A DNA stretch of 64,000 bases. Origin: Paramecium tetraurelia. Lineage: Eukaryota; Ciliophora; Oligohymenophorea; Peniculida; Parameciidae. Position numbers and translations under genes: made by a program. Within the stretch, counting starts at the first letter, position 1. The number at the start of each line of letters is the position of its first letter. The notes beneath the pieces are model-generated. The model had not been told where the DNA came from and searched no databases. It was given only the letters and a program-made list of their open reading frames with translations. The stretch spans positions 126,737-190,736 of the forward strand of contig NW_001799629.1 in assembly GCF_000165425.1 (NCBI RefSeq), in the 5' to 3' direction. This document shows, in pieces, positions 34,558-49,336 of this stretch.

Positions 34558-34910
34558 TCAATTCATTTTCTTCAATTCATAACTAAGCAAAGCTTTTTAT
34601 AAAAGAATATTCCCTTGACAGATCTTCAGTTGCAGTTCAATTTATTATTTGAGAATTTAACGATGCTCTTCCATTCGTTTTAAAAAGGCATTTGTTTGTT
34701 GGTTTATAAACCCGAAAACTTGAGGTCGTTTCTCATCTTTAACAATTTAGGAATATTAATTAAAAATTCTTTGAGCGTCACTTTGCATCAAGTATTTTGT
34801 ATCAAATTTTGGTTCACCATATTACAAAACAAAATTGGCTATAAATTAAGTTGGTACATTTAAATACCATTTGATAATTTAAGTTTTTTAACTATTACAT
34901 CTTCACTCAT
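34558..34910 (-). CDS. Small hypothetical protein
   Basis: A 107-residue protein with one 29-nt intron (34839-34867); the frame is exact. It starts MSEDVIVKKLKLSNANFVLQ, has a central block (DEKRPQVFGFINQQTNAFL) and a C-terminal helix (QLKICQGNILLQKALLSYEL). It converges on the acyltransferase gene with 39 bp between stops. Family unknown. Confidence 0.65.
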
Positions 34911-35015
34911 TATATTAAAATAAAAAAAATAATCATTATTATTGATAATTTAAATTAAAATTCTTTGCTATCTTATTAGAAAGACTAGTTGGAAGAAAGG
35001 ATGCATAAATATTAA

Positions 35016-35880
35016 TCATCTCCTTCGAATGATGTAATATTGATTACTAATTCCATCTGAATCAATTTCGTTTTTGATAAAAGTCGCTCTATAATTAAAG
35101 TTGATCAATCTCACATTGAAATTCCTATAAGCCACTTATTATCTGGCATTAATTTTTGTTAATATATCTCTTTTGAAATTTACATAATCTTTTTTATCAT
35201 TCCTAACTCTATGTTTATTTTTAATAGAAAAATCAAATAAAAATGAATAATCCAGGGTGTTTTAACAATAAATACATCAGTTAAGTATCAGCTCTTAGGA
35301 TCCCAAGAGATTATTATATCTGCATTAATTCCCTAGTCAATCTTTTAAGATTAATTGGTTAAACTCATAAATGATTTGATTTTAAATTGAAATACAATAA
35401 TCTACGCTTTAGAATTGCTCTCTAACCTTATGAAGCACTAAATATTTCACATTTATCAATTTAGGACATAGATAATGAATCCTATTTTACATACATCATG
35501 ACTTATTGGATGGATTAATTACAATTTTATTTACTACTCACTACAACCTTTAACTTATACCTTCCTTAACACTAAGCAAGTTTAGAATATATTTTTAAAT
35601 TTAAATTTTGGAGTTGAATTTAAGTTAAAAAGAAATTATTGATGATAAATTAATTTATAAAATCTGCAATTCCTATTTTATATTCATTTTGAATGAGAAG
35701 AAATTATTTCTGAAATATATAAAAAATTCTATTAAATGTAGATTAATCAATCAAATTGAGATAAAAATTTAACATACTTCCTTTTCACTTACCTACTCTT
35801 GATTTATTAACATCAATTTTAGGAGGTTTATTGCTTTCTATCACAAAATTATAATATTATTTAATATTGATTTCACTCAT
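35016..35880 (-). pseudogene. Hypothetical gene, probably disrupted
   Basis: Strong coding-like stretches occur in order on the minus strand: MSEINIKQYYNFVIESNKPP at the start, LNLKIYSKLAQCQGRYKLKV in the middle, then SQIDKCEIFSASQGQRAILK. The end is DKKDYVNFKRDILTKINARQ ... SNQYYIIRRR before TGA 35016-35018. They lie in different frames separated by TGA codons (near 35770 and 35255-35400), and I found no intron set of ordinary length that joins all of them. Either a decaying gene or one with sequencing indels. Family unknown. Confidence 0.4.
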
Positions 35881-35927
35881 ACCTTATACAATTAAATTTA
35901 TTTCATTATCAATAGTAGATTGTAATA

Positions 35928-37299
35928 ATGTTAAATCATATTGTGGCTAAAGAAGAAGAAGGATAGCAAATCCCAGAGTCCCATCAAGTAGCAGACTTGG
36001 TAATTTTCTTAAATGAGATAGATAAAGGATTAAAATTCTTTAAGTCCTATTTTTTTACAAAAATTAACAAAAACTTCAGAAAAATTTTATAAAGCGTTGG
36101 CAAGATTATAGGAAGCTCAATACAAAGAGTAAAATTCTGTCAATCCAAGATATCCTTTTGTCTTTTAATTCTCTTTCAATGAGATAATTGTAAATTTTAA
36201 ATATATTGAGTAGGTCCATCTAGGCAGACACTAAGTCTAATTATCTTAGCCATAAGATTCCTATAGTTATTAATTCAAAAAAATAAAGCAGATATAGAAA
36301 AAACCCACACTCCCCTAAAAGTACTCTGTATAAAAAAGGATTGCTTTTTCTGTTCAAGATCAAAAAGACTCTAAAAATATACCGAAGAATTACTGTAAAG
36401 CTATAATCACTTTTGCATAAAAAAATCAATAATTATGCTTACAAATACTTGGAGATGAATTAAAAGTTGCCAGATTTACAGATTTCTTATCAAATTAGAA
36501 GAAGAAATTACTTAATATTCGAGTTTTCAGTGCATTATTGTAATAATGTGATGATCCTTTTTAAGAAGAATTCAATCGAACATTTAGAATTATAAGGTAT
36601 ATATTTCTATTAAAATAAGTCAAATCTTTATAAAAAAATACGCAATTAATTATATTTATAATTCGAAAATTGTATAGCACAATTGGCATATTAGATATAG
36701 ATAATAAATATATAAAGGAATAAAAAATCCTAAAAGTTTCTCTCATTTAAAGAAGCTTTGAATTAATATTCATAACGTAATAAATTTGAGTTCATTATTC
36801 ATTTCATAAATTCTCACATAAATCTATAAAAAATATAAGAAAAGAAAGTTGTTTAATAATATAAATGTATACATCAAAAATGTAATTCTATTATTAATTT
36901 TATTCTATTAAGAACTTTAAAAAATGAAATAAAATCTATTCCAGAAAGAACTTTTTTAATTTTGGCGAAGACTTATGTTAAACTGAAAATTCAAATTTAT
37001 TTTTAGAAATCTACAAAAAAGAATTTTACCTTCAATGAAAGTGTGAATGTGTTCTATTCAAAAAGTACAATACTATAAGATCAGTGAATATTCTTTTAGT
37101 CTACAACAATTTCTATCAAATTAATTCAAAATGTAAAACGACCTTTGTTGAAGATGACTCACCAAAGTAACCTCAATAAAGAGGGTTTTAATAGTTAATT
37201 TTAGGAAAATCCTATAAAGAACCAATCAAAAACCCAAACTATGCTACCCATTTGGATCATTTAGAAAATCAGCCACAAGAGAAGAGTGTAAAATAATGA
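35928..37299 (+). CDS. Hypothetical helical protein, exon structure partly resolved
   Basis: The ATG at 35928 (MLNHIVAKEEEGQQIPESHQ) is joined by a 22-nt intron (36000-36021) to IKDQNSLSPIFLQKLTK and TSEKFYKALARLQEAQYKEQ, a helical region reminiscent of BAR-type domains. Later coding blocks include CKAIITFAQKNQQLCLQILG, RKNFFNFGEDL and KTTFVEDDSPKQPQQRGF. The end is HLDHLENQPQEKSVK before TGA 37297-37299. Further short introns are needed between 36180 and 37150 (candidates at 36190-36213 and 36599-36621), but I did not resolve them all. The frame stays protein-like to about 37460, so the true end may lie beyond this stop. Confidence 0.5.
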
Positions 37300-37547
37300 T
37301 ATCTATAATTCATTCTGAAAAATAGCTTTATAGACTTCCTTGAAGTACCAAACATACATATCATAGGTAATCAATTATTTTCTTGGAAAAGGAAACATGC
37401 TCATTAATAGCAATTGATTTTAGTCATTTGGACATTTACAAATTTATAGTCTGATGATTATAATTGAAAAAGAGCATTACTTGAGTCTTAAATCTGTTGA
37501 AAAACTAAGTTTATATAAATATATTATTACTTTCATTATAACAAAAT

Positions 37548-38201
37548 ATGAGTTCAGAGATCAACATAAGACAACTGCTTTATTACAAATCTCTTAATCC
37601 CAGTATTGTTTCATTATAATTGTTTAGACCCAAGTTAATAATCCCTTCGGGTGGTTAAAACTATGCAACATAGGCTCAATAAATTGAGATCAACTGCTCA
37701 AAGTGATTTTAGACTTACAACACTCTAAACTTAAACACCAGCAAATAACTTTAGATATGGATTTAATGTCGATGAACAACAGAATTAGAATTCTTAAATT
37801 CATTTTTTGGAAGTTTATGAGCATCCAATGAAACATCTTAATGTAATCAAATATTAATTCAGAGTTACATTGCAGAGAGTAAAAAGAATATAGCATAACT
37901 GCGGGATTAGTCAAATAGAATACGGTTGGAGATGTCGACTATTACTTCCAAATGTGAATTTGAATTAAATCAATTACAAAATAATTTTAGAGAGTCTATG
38001 AACTAAAAATATAAATTGCTTAAAGAGGATAATGTATAATTCATAGAAGAACAATACAGATTGTCGAAAGAATACTCAAGATTAGTTAAGGCTAAATAAC
38101 TTATGGAAGAGAAGCAACAATAATTATTAAAAAGAGTAGTTTAATTAGAGAACACTTTGCAAGGAGTAACGCTTGAGTTAAAGCATGATCAAAATTTTTG
38201 A
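37548..38201 (+). CDS. Coiled-coil hypothetical protein
   Basis: A 202-residue protein with two introns (37603-37627, 25 nt; 37843-37862, 20 nt); the exon sum is exact. It starts MSSEINIRQLLYYKSLNPNP. The first ~85 residues are Gln/Asn rich and basic; from ~90 on it is a continuous coiled coil (RLEMSTITSKCEFELNQLQN). No family recognised. Confidence 0.7.
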
Positions 38202-38354
38202 TATTGATATTAGATACAGTGAGTATTATAAATTTAGTAAACAAACAGATAAATCGAATTTGTTTGCTTAAATATGAAAAATGAATAAAATAGTAATAAC
38301 TAATTATTACTTATTTAAATTTGTTACATCATCATTAATGCCATGTTCCCTTTC

Positions 38355-39480
<1,126 letters not shown>

Positions 39481-39836
39481 TATAAACAAAATATTTATAT
39501 TTTAATAAAGACCTATAAATAATACACAGGATATAAATAGAATAGATGTGTATTAGTCTATCATCTCAATTGATTCTACTTAGGAATTATATATTACAAA
39601 TAAAATTGAATAATTGTCCTACATCATAAATTAACTTCAATGAATTAATATTATATATCTAAGATTGAAGTTCAATGAGATGTAAATTGGTTTGAATGAA
39701 ATAATAAATATATTAAGACATCTCAGGAGATCCAAAATTATAGTAAACAGTATATCCTAAAGAATCATTAGTTAATACATGTAATATTCTATAAATTAAA
39801 ATTATATTAAATATTGTTAAATTCATATTTTCTAGT

Positions 39837-41293
39837 TCATTTAGAATTAAACTATTAAGCAAAATAATTGTCAATTTTATTTTATAACCATTAATAAAAT
39901 TCTGGATTCTCCTAAGTTTTTTTATACCATGGGTATTTTTCAAAGTTTTTAGTATATTTTACAATCTTTTCTATCAGTTAAAAAGCAAACTTTATATTAT
40001 AAAAAAATACTTTTCTTGCAATTAATGCTACTAACCAGGTTGGAACAAGAGATAATTATGGATCACAATTATTAACAGCTTTAATCTTACATTTAGTTTT
40101 AGTAATGGGAGTTATTTAAAAAATGTAATAATTTAATTACAACCTTACATTCTTTGATTTATGAAGTTATAAATCATAGTAATCAAGAAATTATTGATCT
40201 TGATCTATAGATTTACATAAAAACACAATAGTTCCATTCTCTTCTAATCTATCGATACCTTGACCGAAGAATACGGTTTCTCTATTAGAAATAACTGGAA
40301 AATAAAGTTAACTCACACAAACTTTCTATGTCTTTGAAAGCAGCTTTATGGTTGTTGCATAATTACAAAAAGGAACATACTCCGAAAAGAGTTCCACTTC
40401 GGTGATCAAAGACATCAGCTTAGCGCAATCAGCCTCAACCTCTGCTTCCATAAGCAACGATACTGTTGATGATTTTGGTGGAAATTTATAGGAAACACTA
40501 ATCCCATGACTACTTTTATCCAATGTCCATCCATTTGAATCCAGTTCCATTAAATTTTTAATCATGAATTCGTATGAATTCTCAATTACAGATAGCCTTG
40601 TGATTTGATCCAAAGAAAGTTGGGTTTTATCAATTAATTATATCGTTTTGTATGCCTAAAATAGATACGATTAAAATACTTTATCCAGCATTGAGTCGTT
40701 ATCATAGTTTAGTACCATATTATAAAGTTCTTGACAGCAAGGACCAAGTTGAATTTCTGAAAGAATTTATTGATTTTCAGTTTATTAAAAATTTGTTTCT
40801 TAAGCCGAAACAAATATTATTGTCTATTTATTCTCATTTTAAGGAGATAGTAATTCTTAAAATTTTGTTTTCTCTCTTTAGAAATGTGTTAGCAAATTCT
40901 TTAATGCTTGAGGCTTTGGTGGAAAGTTTTCTATATATTTTACTGAAAATATTATTTACAGTCTCTGTAGAAATCATAAAATTTAATCATTCCCTCATTG
41001 TTGTCCAGTTGTTATATTAAATCAGTAAGCTCCTCCTTATAAAAATAATTAAGAATTTCTTACTTAATTAATACTCTTTGTGCCCATTAATTTTTCTCTA
41101 GCAAGGACATAAATCTGAAAGGCCTCATAAAAGTCTTATTTATTTGAATAGTATTCATTGATATCGTGCATCTAAAATATTACCATACAAAACATACAAA
41201 TTTTGAAAGATCAGATTTTAATTCCTTATAAGTTAATCTATTGAAGAGATTACATTAGAAGTCGTTTGCAAAATAATTATTTTTGTTTGACAT
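39837..41293 (-). CDS. START-like lipid-binding domain protein
   Basis: A 449-residue protein with four introns (41172-41197, 41036-41063, 40931-40959, 40656-40679); exons sum exactly. The N-terminal part is helical (INEYYSNKQDFYEAFQIYVL) followed by a polar linker. The C-terminal ~230 residues resemble a START/Bet v 1-type lipid-binding domain: GISVSYKFPPKSS, LMEAEVEADCAKLMSLI, NRETVFFGQGIDRLEENGTI, and a long final helix. The standard-code plus-strand ORF at 40652-41020 is a shadow of this gene. It may bind lipid or a hydrophobic ligand; the ligand is unknown. Confidence 0.72.
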
Positions 41294-42189
41294 CTTTTGT
41301 AATTTATTATATATTCTACCTTTTTGATTATTTTGGGAATTAAATTGTTGGCTTTTGAGATGGTCAGTTAATATAACTACGTTCAAAATTTACCCATGCC
41401 TAAAATTTACAATTTGGATAAAAAGCATTTCATTTAATAGAGACTAATAATCAAATTTGAAATATTCAAATGAATCAATTATGGTACGATAATTTTAAAA
41501 ATGAATGATGAGTATATTTAATTTAAAAAATACCTATAATCTTTGTCATAAGAATATTTAAAGCATATCCGTACTGTAGGTTTTTATACATTAACTTGAT
41601 ATTACAGTTGAATCATAGATATTAGTTAACTCATTACTTTTGAATCTAATCTTTTGTAAATTTTAGATGATTAACAATACATATCCCCTAAAAAATTCTT
41701 TCTTTTTATAGAAATGAGATTGCAAACTACCAAAACATTTCATAATTTCAATTTAGAATGAACTTTGCCTAACTATATCAAATTAGATATGATTTACATA
41801 ATTTATTTAATTTCCTATTAAATTTTATATAAGGATTAACTTTATTAAAAATGGAAAAAAGGATTTAGTAGATAGAAATTCGCACCACTATTTGATGTGT
41901 AAATTAGAAAATAATCAACATACATAAAAATAGGTTGCTAAAGATAAAATTCAAAATAGATTATGCTGTTTTTTTTTTTTATTTTACAATTTATAATAAA
42001 TACGTATAATAAAATAACACAATATGATATGATCATTGACTTTCATAAAAAAAAAATTCTATTAGTACTATTCCATATAATAATAATTTATCCTTGGGTG
42101 TAGAATTTTTCTAATGAAAATTCCTTTTAGAGTACAAGATTTGCATTTTAAATAGTAATTGCATACTTTAAAATAAGATTGTATAGAAT
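41294..42189. other. Intergenic region, no supported gene
   Basis: About 0.9 kb of AT-rich DNA. A plus-strand stretch near 41860-41950 reads weakly protein-like, but without start or conserved motif. Confidence 0.4.
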
Positions 42190-42560
42190 TATGAAAATAG
42201 AATATATAAATGTTCATCGTCACAATTCTCCATTAAAATGGTGGATTCTCTCAAAATATATCTTGCACTAAGCTAGCACAAGCATTGAAGTTTGATTAAA
42301 GCTTAAATGAGTCCTTTATTTCAAATCTATATAATATGGTATTAATTGGTACTTTTTAAGACTCCTTTGATGATAAATTATGATTTGGTGTTGATTCCAC
42401 ACCGCAATCTAAGTAGATGTTAGAAAAGTGTTCAGGTTTTCATACACTCCTACTTATAAATTAAGCTTAATCAAATTTTCAGCTTGTGTTAGATTAGTAA
42501 ATGATAATTTAGAAATTATCCTACCATATTAATTTATATATGGTAAAGTATCTAAACTCG
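42190..42560 (-). pseudogene. Coding-like relic
   Basis: On the minus strand two overlapping frames look protein-like (SFTNLTQAENLIKLNLQ and DCGVESTPNHNLSSKESQKV), but neither has an obvious start, and both end at TGA within 120 codons. A gene fragment or a chance result of the AT-rich, one-stop code. Confidence 0.25.
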
Positions 42561-42761
42561 TATAGAGTAAGGATTTCTCTTGTTCGAATATTATTGAATA
42601 AAATTAATAATAAAATTTGATAACACATTTGAATAATTTAAAAAATAATTATTGAAAAGTATAAAATAGTTAATTATTGAGTTATTTGTGATAAATTTAA
42701 ATTTAAGTTTCCTCTTAATTTTAGTAATGTATGATATTCAAGCAATGATTAGTTTTATGAA

Positions 42762-44057
<1,296 letters not shown>

Positions 44058-44173
44058 AATAACTATTAATATTAATTTTCATTTCTACTAAAGATCAAAT
44101 ATTTTGTGATTCCAATACCCAGAGTATTCCTATTTCATCTAATTTATCTCCTTTGCAATATTCCTAAAATCAT

Positions 44174-45628
44174 TCAAATTTATTACTCTGTACATTATTA
44201 GAGATTTTTGTTACTAGACTTCCATAATTCCCATATGATCTATTGTCCCATCTACTAGTTATTATCCTAATATTAATCGAAAATCCCTTAGCAATCCTAT
44301 AGAAATGGTTAAATTATCTCAAAAAATGGTTTAAAAGTGGGTCTGAAATTGAATGTATGAATTGAGAGGAGACAATGGATGACCAATGATCGTAGAATAT
44401 TTATTTATCGAATAGCTAAGGGACAGTTCTTTAATTCTTTTGACTCTTTTGAAATATCCTCAAGTTATGAATAAATTAAATCATTTTGTATTTACTTTTT
44501 TATTAATTCACTCACACTATTGTAATGAGGAAATATACTATTGAAAGTTCCTTGAATTCTATGAAATTCCTCTTATAAAATTACTAAATTGGGTTTAAGA
44601 TTGATGTTTGGCAATTCTTTGCATTGAATCACTCGGTTTAGATTAATTGATAAGGCATCTAATTTTGATATCAATTATTCATCTATAAAATTCTAAATAG
44701 AAATAACTACTTACATACTATTATCTATTACTATCAAATAAATTGACTACTTCCGAGATACAAGCATCCACTTTAGAAAGTGTTAATAAAATGTGCTTCT
44801 AAGAGTTATTTTTTTATTCGAATTGCACCTCCTACTCATGCAATTATTATGATTAAATGTATCTTAGTCGTTCCAATTGTTTATCGCAAAAGGTACTAAT
44901 TTTATAAGCTCCATCGTAGGTATCCTAAATGCTCTCCATTGTTTCTCTCAAATTGATAAGCTTGTTATAAACTGTTATACTTGATTTTCCAATTCATATT
45001 ATATCTGTCTTGTTAATTAGACGATCTAAGTCATTCTGAAAATTTGTTATTGCTTGCTTAATATATTTTAAGACAAGACTAAATAGCGTCTTTGATTATA
45101 ATGTAAAGTCGTTTTCATTGTTTTCTCATTCAATAACCTATTTGAATAATAATATTCATACTCTTAATATTCCTTATTCTAGTTTTTCAATAACATTATG
45201 TCAGATTCTAAGTTTTTCACTTTGTCATTTAATAGTTGCATCTCCCTTTATTTTTCCTTTAATTTAACTTGTAACTATCTTTCATTTATCGTACTAGTAG
45301 TTTTCATTGATTCTGTCTAAGAAACATTGTTTAGTTAAATTGCTTCTTCTTTTTTTATCTAAGCAGGTTTTTATTAAATTATTTATTTTTCAGTTTCTTT
45401 GTTTGTTGGTGGCTTTCCTATTTTCTATTCTTATTATTTCGCAATAGGAAGCTTTTTATTTTAACTAGTAGATTTTTAATCAGATTTTTTAACCATTGAT
45501 GCTTTGTTTATTAAATCACTAGAGTTTAACCCATCATTCTCTTAAATAAATTAATTGACTTTTTCTTCCAATTACTTTTTTTCTATTTTAGAGTTGCTTA
45601 AATTTGAATTGTGTTTTTTAGGTTGCAT
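44174..45628 (-). CDS. Coiled-coil hypothetical protein
   Basis: A 470-residue protein with two introns (44961-44980, 20 nt; 44693-44714, 22 nt); exons sum exactly. It starts MQPKKHNSNLSNSKIEKKQL with a Lys/Gln-rich disordered region, then coiled coil from ~150 (RQLQVKLKEKQREMQLLNDK) to the end (NRVIQCKELPNINLKPNLV). No family recognised. Cytoskeletal scaffold by appearance only. Confidence 0.7.
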
Positions 45629-46069
45629 ATTAAAATTAGAATTAAATTTTACAAAAAAATATTATATATTTATTTATAATAAGTTGATTTTCTGATTAAG
45701 GATAATTGTGTACCTCCTAAAGTGATATTTCTAGAATGTAAAGTATTCAACACTCTTAAATAACTAACATTCTTATCAAAATTTCCTAAGACTTCTACTC
45801 AGAATATTTATATAATTAATATTTAATATATCATGAGTAAATATGCAAAAAAAAGTCTTAGATTTTTAATATTTATTATCGAAAGTATTAGGGAAAACTT
45901 AAGAATGATTAGATTACGCAAATATTGTTTGGCAAATAAAAATAATTACTTGATATCTTTAGAAATGGAATTAATTCCTTTTGGTTAATTAATAATAATC
46001 ATTTATACATAATCATTAATAAAACTTGATAATACATTTATTATAAATGATCCAAGAGTTTGAGGTAAC

Positions 46070-46975
46070 ATGCCAGTTATATATTAGAAATTTAAACTTT
46101 CTGCACTTAACCCTATTTTAGTTTGCTCTGTATGCAATGGATATTTTCGATTTGCACATACTCTATCAGAATGTGGTCATACATGTATAAATTTAGATAT
46201 TCGAAGTTTGTTTCGTTTGCATTTCGAATAAAATGTACTGTCCCAAATGTCCTAATATTTAAATAACAAAAAGCACAATTAGGAAGGATCCCTATTTATA
46301 ATCCATAGTTGATATGCTGTTCCCATAATTCTCATAAGCTGATTAAATCATTTTGGATCGCTTAAAAAAACTATTTGGAAGTAGCATTGATTTCAATGAT
46401 TTATAAAATCTTCTGGTTGAAAATAATAAAAAAAAAAGGAAGAATCAAAAATTTGAATAGAAACAAGGACTTGTTCATTTAGTTTAGGAAACCTTCAATG
46501 GAACCATCTCTTACGATTAGTTCAAGGATAACATTTATGATGAATAAAAGTTTAAGCAATTATTGGATTACGTCAGAAAATAAAAAATAGCTAGAGAAGA
46601 ATAACTGATGAATCGTGTACCAGGTTAAAATAACACAAATGGGTCTAAATTATCAGTTACCATCATCGGGAAAACAGAATAAGATAAAAAAATTGCAAAA
46701 CTAGATTGCAAAGTCACCTATCATCCAAATGAATAATAAGGGCTTATCAAAAGATTAAGGAAACTGGTGCTGAAATCAGTTTTGAAATAGGATCTCAGTG
46801 ATTAGGTTATTAACAAAAGTAAGGCAAATCATTAGAATGTAAAGAATAAATTCTAATTAATTAGATTGTTTTATATTTTAAGAATATTGATTTAAGAGAT
46901 GATGAAGATGAAGAGTCGTTATTCATAGGAATAGCTGATCCAACTATAGTTTATGAAATTTTATTTAAGGCATGA
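46070..46975 (+). CDS. PCGF-like RING finger protein, C-terminus disrupted
   Basis: One 22-nt intron (46185-46206) restores a C3HC4 RING in the Polycomb-group RING finger (BMI1/PCGF) context: LNPILVCSVCNGYFR, LSECGHTFCFVC, MYCPKCPNIQITKS, then RKDPYLQSIVDMLFP. These match the PCGF pattern, including the following D-x-x-LQ-x-IV block. A coiled/charged middle follows. The C-terminal RAWUL-like part (KSLECKEQILINQIVLYFKN, FIGIADPTIVYEILF) lies in another frame, reached only by losing a base near 46735-46745 and passing a TGA near 46798. Length modulo three agrees with one missing base. PRC1-type H2A ubiquitin ligase partner by family. Confidence 0.72.
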
Positions 46976-47010
46976 TCAATTTAACATAATATTTTTATTT
47001 CAATTAAATT

Positions 47011-47587
47011 ATGAGAGAGTAACTACATTTCTAAATTTAGTTTACAATCAGAATTGAGAACCCTTTATGTAAAACTGGGCATTTTCTATGTGTTCTTGAT
47101 ATTCGACTTAATTTGGTCATCCTTCATCGAGCCAACTACTATGAATCAAATATCTTAAGACAATAAAGAAGGATAGACCTAAATTTTATGGATGAGCTCA
47201 GTTCACATAATAGTAACTGGAATAATTTTTGTGCTATTCTGTACTTTGATGTGGTAGACTTAGCCACTAAAACTTGGAATGATTAAACTTTTAATACGGT
47301 ATTCCAAGTTATCATATTTTAGAGATTTCTTATATGTCTTTGTGGTTAGTGGGGGTATGCTTATTTTAGTTGTAATTGAAAGAGTAGCTATCTTCATAAC
47401 CAATACGAAATCAAATGCAGCTATATCCGAAGGAATTAAAGAGAATTGGTCCAGTTTTTTTTATTAATTATTTTACTTTATCAGATATCTTTTGAGACCA
47501 CTTTACATCTTTGTGATGTTGCATGGATCAATGAAAATAACAAAACCTTATTATCACATGAGAAACCCAGAACTTTTCATAAATTGA
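47011..47587 (+). CDS. Small multi-span membrane protein
   Basis: A 184-residue protein with one 22-nt intron (47019-47040) just after the start codon region. Four hydrophobic segments: KLGIFYVFLIFDLIW, VHIIVTGIIFVLFCTLMW, FLYVFVVSGGMLILVVIE and a C-terminal one around QLFYFIRYLLRPLYIFVML. It ends GSMKITKPYYHMRNPELFIN. No family recognised. It starts 35 bp after the PCGF-like gene on the same strand. Confidence 0.75.
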
Positions 47588-47966
47588 AATTCAAATTTTT
47601 TTATAATGTTATGAAACTTAGATTTAATTCTTGGTGTTTGAAATGTTTACCAAATAAATATATCTATATTCTATCTCCAAAATATCGTTATGAAGCCTTA
47701 ATTTTATTGATTTGGTACAATAAATTATAGTTTTAAGTTCTAATAAATTTGAATTTTAAAAGCTCTAAAATTGAGAAATAAAGTTCAAAAATAAATTCAT
47801 TTTTCCAAATTTTAGAAGATATTTCATTATCAAATTATTAATGTATGAAATTAAAAATTTGTGTCATCTGAATTGTAAAATTATTAAAATTATAATTTGA
47901 ATATCTTTATGATATTGATTTTAATTTTTAGGAGTAGATTTAAATTGATATTAAATTTAGATATAA
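47588..47966. other. Intergenic region
   Basis: AT-rich 3' region between two convergent genes. Nothing recognised. Confidence 0.5.
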
Positions 47967-49336
47967 TCAACTAAGTTATGCAAAAAATGCCTCTTCTTTT
48001 GAGAATAAATTCTTTACAGCCTATGGATTTATGCCATCATTTTCATAATTTTTAGCCACAGATTCTTAAGGTGTTGGAAAAGATTTCTCTACTTTTGCTT
48101 ATTTCCTTGCTTTTTAGGTCTATTATTTATTTCCACTTAACAGATTTTTTTCTTATTAGGCTTTCTTCTTTTGATTTTTAAGTTCAATATCATAAATGTA
48201 TTCTTTATTTAATGCTGACCAGACAATTTGTTTATTTGCCTTTTCCTATTCATTTAAGATATATTCTTATTCATCTATTTCACTTAAAGAGGATAAGATT
48301 TCGTTATCTTTTTATTCTTTGATTGGCTCTTTAACAGGAATAGGATATTCTTATTTTAAATTGTCTTCTTGTTTAAAGACTTCAGGCTAGACCTTAAGTA
48401 ATTCGATCATTTCTAAGGCTTTTTTTAAAGTGCTTTCTTCTAATTGTTTAATTTATTCTTCTGTCAATCCTTTCCTCATTTCTTCTTCTTATTATTTAAT
48501 TCTTCTATAAGAAGGTGGATCATTTACTGGTCCTGGAATACCAGTCTCTATATTTTCAATCTATTCAAATTGCTCTCTTGTCAACTACGATAACCCTGTT
48601 TAGTTAAACTCTGCCAATCTTTTTCTAATTGTTTCATCACAAACCTGTACAGTTTTGCAGACCTAAGAAGTAGGCACATTTTCTCCATGGAATCTAGCTG
48701 AAATGAGTAATGCAGCTCCACAAAGTGATGACGGTCTTCTCCCATAAGCCATCCAATCTAACATCATTCTTTTAATTAATTTCATTGCTGTGTCAACAAT
48801 CGCCTTGTATTTATCTCGGCTTAGAATTACGATAATTCAATTACCTTATTTCTAATAGTCTTACGAACTTTGGTATGTAGATAGAGGGATCTAAATATTA
48901 TAAGCTTTTTGCTAATTGAACTATTTGGGGAGCTTTGGCATCTGCCTTTACAAATTTTAAAAGTTTTAAATAACATTTGGCCACCTTTGTGGCAGAGTCC
49001 TTTTTTATAAATTCTGAAATTTCTATTAGTAGATATGGGGCATTTTTGCATCTAAATCCAAAATATAGTGCTTTGGTAAATTATAAATTGGATACCTGCT
49101 CCAGCAAAATACTATCCATTCCTAATTGCATTCTCACTTTTATAAAATTTCAATAGTCTTCTCGCTATTTCAAATGCTTCTTTGTATTCTTCATCAACAG
49201 CCAATTCTTGATCCAATATCTTTAGAGTTTTCTCTGTTTCTTAAGGTAATTAATCTTGGTCCTAATACCGAACCTCTTATTAGTGAGCCACTTTCCCTCC
49301 GTTTAAAAAATCGACTTGTTCATAATAATTATGCAT
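47967..49336 (-). CDS. BRF1: BRF1, TFIIB-related subunit of TFIIIB, without zinc ribbon
   Basis: A 439-residue protein with two introns (49071-49095, 48820-48844, both 25 nt); exons sum exactly. First cyclin fold: LAVDEEYKEAFEIARRLLKF, then AGAALYFGFRCKNAPYLLIE. Second cyclin fold: DPSIYIPKFVRLLE, MAYGRRPSSLCGAALLISAR and QVCDETIRKRLAEF. The C-terminal BRF homology block follows (EIDEQEYILNEQEKANKQIVW, the DxxEhxxYILN motif). It places TBP and Pol III at tRNA and 5S genes. The model starts MHNYYEQVDFLNGG directly before the cyclin region, and the Cys4 zinc ribbon expected ahead of it is missing. Either a truncated paralogue or an unrecognised upstream exon. Confidence 0.9.

Noticed and set aside
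39566-39943. Minus-strand open frame of 125 codons
   Set aside because: It overlaps the C-terminal exon of the START-like gene in another frame, and its composition follows the AT background.
40652-41020. Plus-strand 122-codon ORF in the standard code
   Set aside because: It is antisense to the START-like gene, whose spliced minus-strand exons are clearly protein-like and sum exactly.
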